Below are positions 59,801-64,000 of a stretch of DNA of 64,000 nucleotides, one piece after another (position 1 is the stretch's first letter; each line of letters opens with the position of its first letter). A program made the translations under genes and the position numbers. The DNA is from Apiospora phragmitis (taxonomy: Eukaryota > Ascomycota > Sordariomycetes > Amphisphaeriales > Apiosporaceae). The notes under the pieces are model-generated. The model was not told where the DNA came from. It did no database searches and saw nothing but the letters and a program-made list of their open reading frames with translations. Location: contig JAQQWL010000002.1 in assembly GCA_038363925.1 (NCBI GenBank), positions 3,100,001-3,164,000 on the forward strand. Direction: 5' to 3'.

Positions 59801-60801
59801 CGCGGTATTGCTAGTGTCGGGGATAGGGGCTGCAGCAGATGAGGCTACGCTGGCAGCCAAAATAGACGATCGGCGACTATCGCTTCGTTTGAGTTCACCG
59901 TGGAGATCTCGAATAGCGTCCTCGATGGACGAAGTCATAGACAGCTTCTCCGCCTTCGCTTCGAGCTGGGCAATGTTGCTGGCGTAGGAGTTGGCACGGG
60001 ACCTCGAGCTGGGTGATGGGTGTACCAGAGAGGTACTCTTGGTCGAAGCGGTGCGTATTAACGGCTTTGGCTTGACGATGGGGGGAACTGTTGGGTCGAC
60101 TGTATCTGCTGATAGTTATTATGGTGATGGTGGTAATGCAGGCTCTGCTCGTTTTTGCTTTCGCTCAAGGGAAAGTCTTTGATGGAAAGAGAGCTCCGCA
60201 CTGGGAGAGAAGGGTCTCGATCAAGGACGGGGCCAGTCGTTGGGGCCTTGGAAGCTCGAGTCGAGGCGTTGGCGTGGCTGTCCCTGCACGCAGATTTGCC
60301 TTTCGTTGATGTGACTTTGGCATCCGGCGAAGGTAAATCCTGTTTGTCTATTTCCTCAACACTTGCAACGGACGCTGGGCTTGTTGCACTACCCGATTGT
60401 GGACTCGAGGAAAGCGACGAAGGGTCCCCTGGCGAAAGGAGATCGTATTCATTATTGGCATGTTTATTGACGCTTGTGGCTTGTGCTGTAGGTTTTATTG
60501 ATTGGATCAAGGCATTGATGCTGCCCGAACGGGTTGTGGCTGTACTCGGGGACCCTCCGACAGCCAAATTTTCCGGGTTCGTGTCGCAGCTAGCTTTGCT
60601 GTCGCTGTAACCACCGTCGGTATTGCCCGCCGCAACATTTTCGCTATCCATGGAGACTGGGGTAAAAGTCGAGTCGGGCGGCTGTAGGCAGGGCATCGGC
60701 GACGAAGAGAGTGCAGGCGAATTGGACATTGGTGAAGGTCCATCGTTTAGCGCATCGTTGTCGTCCTGCATGGCCTCGCGCTGTGGTGGGAGAGTCGCCA
60801 T
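56818..60801 (-). CDS. Large, mostly disordered conserved fungal protein (~1,327 residues) with two frame breaks
   Basis: Three reading frames in series make one gene from the ATG at 60801 (MATLPPQREAMQ) to the stop at 56818. The first frame runs to a six-C run at 60080-60085. One more C would lead into VKPKPLIRTASTKS and a coiled-coil-like NSYASNIAQLEAKAEKL. The second frame is long and Ser/Pro-rich, includes DSRRSSILAASVASSA, and has an acidic DEDDDEEDEEEIDEE tract. It continues to 57435-57437, where one G fewer leads into ETLGQRRRRLQAEREARERE. The end is Met/Gln/Gly-rich and closes with DMVDRWRQS. The two corrections cancel, so the span is divisible by three. No intron fits either junction. 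Role unknown; the layout suggests a scaffold or cortical protein. Confidence 0.68.
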
Positions 60802-61776
60802 AGTGGCCCTTTGCGCGCGAGGGAATTGACGGAAAGGGCAGTCGTATTATTCGTCTCTCTCGAGTCAGAGCGGGATTCCAGATCTCCTTACTCTTTTTCC
60901 TTATGTCTTAAAAACTTCGCTATCCCGGATGCGCTGGGCTATTTATTGTTATTTATTGATTTGCTGCAGTCGGGATAACCCGTCCAGGCCAGGAGGCTTG
61001 TACCTTCACGCTCCAGTTTACAACCTTGACCGGCGATACATCGACAGGGTGGGTCGGCGGAATTGGGACAACGCTGGGTTTTGCTGGCCAACCTTATCCA
61101 AGGATTGCGGATTTCCGCCAACCTAGGGTCTTGGATTATATGGACTGGCAGGGTCGTCGTTGATGAATAAGTAAGTAGGTATTCAAAGAGGCATATAATA
61201 AGGTATTCCAAGGTAGTGGGAGGCTTTTTTAGGTGCACGTGCGTAGACGCTAGCCGACTTGTTCTGATTCAACCGCCCAGGACTTGCTTCTTCTGTTATT
61301 CGCGAAAGTCAAATATAAAGATAAAAGAAAAAGGTGGATGGGGGATCAGAGGGAGGGAAAGGATGTTGTCTAGTGGACAGTGAAGACAACACCCACTGTA
61401 CGTGATGTGAGGTACTGATTGAATGGTATTGACGTAGGAAAGTAGGATGGAACTGGAGGCAGAATGTACGCATCTACATAAGGTATGTACAGATGCAAGT
61501 ACCTCGTTACTTCTCATCAAATACAAATACTGCAGGCACTCTGGTGGTGGGATGTAAGAAAAAAAAAAGGTGGAAAGACTCTGATGCATGGAACGGGAGC
61601 GTCCTTCGCACCGTCGTCCCCAGAAAAAGGATGATGGATTGATGTTACCGGCTGTCGATACTGTACTGCTACGATTCGTTCGTCCGCTACCCACTCGAGA
61701 AATGTTGGAAAATATTGAACAGGGAACCTCAGAACCTGGCCGGTAGCACAGCAGCTAGTGGTAATGGAGGTAGAGC
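60802..61776. other. Upstream flank of the large gene
   Basis: Promoter side of the large disordered-protein gene. No other coding sequence is supported. Confidence 0.5.
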
Positions 61777-62112
61777 TACAGTACGGTCTCGAAAGTATTC
61801 GGCTCCCCCCCCTTGCTAGCGTACAGCAGCACGGTCCATCCGAGGTATTCGACACTTCAACGCGTGAATATATACGAGCGTGTCATCGTACATATTCCGT
61901 TAACATCGCCATCAACTGTCGAAGAATTAGCGGAATAAGTCCGGGAGGCATAGAATAGTATCGTTATACTCAAAAAAAATTAATGCCTTGTGGCGTCGAG
62001 AGAGTATACGCGATAAGGGGATAGTATACGGATATGTAATTATACATCAGATGCACCGTGCTGCCAAACGCTAGCAAAGGGGGTGGCCGAATACTTTCGA
62101 GACCGTACTGTA
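61777..62112. mobile_element. MITE of Tc1/mariner type with TA target-site duplication
   Basis: The element spans 61779-62110 (332 bp) and is flanked on both sides by TA. It begins CAGTACGGTCTCGAAAGTAT and ends with the inverse complement. The inverted arms are about 60 bases long (left 61779-61842, right 62051-62110) and share nearly all bases, including the inner words GCTAGCGT and CAGCACGGT. The interior of about 200 bases has no open reading frame, so the element is non-autonomous. A CAG terminus with TA duplication is the hallmark of Tc1/mariner superfamily elements and their MITEs (for example Fusarium mimps). No second copy was noticed in the window. Confidence 0.85.
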
Positions 62113-64000
62113 GCACGGTAGATGCGATTGATCCAATGTGTCAAGGACTCAAGGTTGGGACGAGAAACCAGTCAAGGAGTCCAGTCCGTTGAGTACAGCA
62201 TCATGGGATGGAAAGTCACCTAAATTTAGAGGCATGTACCTCTCCAACTCCAGGTAACTCAGCTGCTTTATTATGCGCCGTATCACAGGATGTCGCACAA
62301 ACATGCCGTGTCTCCGTCTGTCACTCTATTCCCTCCCAATCTTCCCACAGAGATTTCATCATCTAACCAGGATATATCCCAAATCCTGGTTGCGCATCTG
62401 GCTAGTAGTCGGTTACGTACCTCAATTATGGGGGCTTTCCCAGGGGAAAAAAGAGAAAAGAAACCTCTCCCTCGTGAAGACAGGGGGCAGCCTGGCCTGG
62501 GGCAACGGGGGTAAGTCGAAACAACATGTGGATTTTGATTTCGGTGATGGGTAGCTTTACAGGGACGAGGGCATCTCAGGTCGGTTGGTCGGTGCCGTGC
62601 AAAAAAATAAGAAACGACAGATTACCTACCACGCTACCTATTGGGCAGGTAGATAGAGATGCATCTACCCTTATTACTCACATATAAACAACGCGTATGA
62701 ATCAAGCCAACACCACTCCAACCCCCATAGATCGTCGGTTTAATAATGGGTAGGTTGTTCTTGGTCGGATGGCACGTTTTGTCTGGGATCATAGGCCGTC
62801 TGGACCGCCTCGCCGACGGGTTACCAGCAGCCTCATTGACCGAACTAGCATCCAGACGGCCAGAGGTGAAGGACGCCGTTGAGCCTTACGCTCTTAGCCT
62901 ATTGAAAGCCGATGTGGCCGTCAGTACCAGACTGCTCCACGACGAAGTGCTCCAAAAGGTCCCGTCGCTAGGGTAGTCCTAATCCGGCTGTCTGCCGTTC
63001 GTTCCCATCCTTGATCCTTAGGAGGGGTGACAAACGAAACAACATGGCACAGTATGTAGTAGAGTTGACTAGCAGCGTGGAAATGCTAGTTTGGACTCTG
63101 GACCTGTTCGGATAGGATCCCAAGTTCCCAACCCAATGGGCCAGTGCAGCGGCAGGTCGCCTATTCGCCTGCTCGAAGACGCGCCCCCTTTGAAAGTCTT
63201 CACCAGGAATCTTTGACCGCCTTACCTCGACGCAAACACATCCTATGGCTCTCAGCATAGCCAATAGACTCGCCAACATTTCTTCAGGGGTTTCATCACG
63301 AAGATCGTCGGTCCTTCGACTCCAGCTGCAAGGCCTCGATATTACCTAATGCTACGACCTCCGTTGTGCCTGAACGATGGCTACAGAGAGAGGTGTGGTC
63401 CTGCCGTCCTGCCCGGCCATGGATCGACGTCATTGAGCCCCCCATCGACCTACTCCAATCTGTGCGCTACGAGCGATCGTTCAATTTCAATTTCCACTCT
63501 CTCTAGGTAGACCAAGAGTAGACCAATGCAAGGCGACGGTATTGTGGCAATAGTCTAGAGGGGATCGCATGCTCCATAGAGTAAGCAGCGCTTCGGTCTT
63601 TCTCACTGCCAGCCTCGAGACCTGATACCCACGCCATCGTGATGCTGCATTTGGTATCCGTCCGTTTTGGTCTCATCTAAGACGGGTCAATGATTCCCAA
63701 TACTTTTGCGCTGCCCATGAGCCGGAACGCCAAAGCTGTATTTTGATATGATATGCAACAGCCACAGAGCAGAAACGCCTATCTTCAGTGGTGGCGGCTG
63801 AAGCAACCCACATGCTGCCCGCCACCCCTGCCAATCTGCCCGTCTGCCCCCCGACAGCTACTTCAACACAGTACACGTACATATGTACAGTAAGCCTAGA
63901 CGTTCGTCAAATTCGTCAAAGGCAGATCCCTCCGACATGACTAGGTTGCCTCTTTCGGATTCGTCCTTCCAGCCTGCATGTGCTTCATTTCAACATCATG
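62113..64000. other. Right end of window, no gene supported
   Basis: A frame at 62746-62976 on the plus strand (76 codons) has a mildly hydrophobic start but no motif and no good splice partners, so I do not call it. The remaining sequence shows no recognisable exon. A gene continuing beyond the right edge cannot be excluded. Confidence 0.45.

Overview
The window looks like nuclear DNA of a filamentous ascomycete (Pezizomycotina, probably a Sordariomycete). Genes are interrupted by short introns (49-171 nt) with GTRNGT-type donors, CTAAC-like branch sites and YAG acceptors. Genic DNA is GC-rich, and one 1.9-kb block is extremely AT-rich in the manner of repeat-induced point mutation (RIP). 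About twenty protein genes can be supported. Several are visible only after splicing. No tRNA, rRNA or CRISPR array was found.

Layout. 1-8.9 kb: no convincing gene. 8.97-9.85 kb (+): Mediator subunit Med18. 11.2-13.7 kb (-): two secreted cysteine-containing proteins. 14.6-16.2 kb (+): polynucleotide 3'-phosphatase/5'-kinase. 17.45-18.02 kb (-): Kgd4/Ymr31. 18.0-25.0 kb: gene-poor, holding the AT-rich island at 19.8-21.73 kb with terminal direct repeats. 25.0-26.7 kb (-): choline/amino-acid permease. 27.5-28.1 kb (+): GNAT-like protein. 29.2-30.6 kb (+): RUS1/DUF647 protein. 30.8-32.0 kb (-): cytochrome c heme lyase. 32.8-34.0 kb (-): mevalonate diphosphate decarboxylase. 34.8-36.4 kb (-): unrecognised protein. 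37.6-39.8 kb (-): PhoD-like phosphatase. 40.3-40.8 kb (-): newly assembled two-exon gene. 41.3-43.3 kb (+): MFS transporter. 43.9-44.8 kb (-): NmrA-like protein. 45.5-46.0 kb (-): small secreted eight-cysteine protein. 46.4-47.4 kb (-): unrecognised protein. 48.7-49.5 kb (-): regulator-like protein with a polyalanine tract. 50.4-51.5 kb (-): single-pass membrane protein with a cysteine-rich ectodomain. 53.6-53.85 kb (-): small CxxC protein. 56.8-60.8 kb (-): very large disordered protein. 61.78-62.11 kb: a non-autonomous Tc1/mariner-type element (MITE) with a TA target duplication.

Functionally this is a mixed neighbourhood, not a biosynthetic cluster. It combines core genes (transcription, DNA end repair, 2-oxoglutarate dehydrogenase, heme attachment, sterol precursor synthesis) with transport and phosphate genes and a few lineage-variable secreted or unrecognised genes. 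Two observations stand out. First, three secreted proteins, two of them split over short exons, are candidate effectors or antagonism proteins. Second, four otherwise intact genes each need one or two single-base corrections, always inside or beside a homopolymer run, to restore conserved or continuous frames. That pattern points to residual assembly indels rather than real gene death, but only raw reads can decide it.
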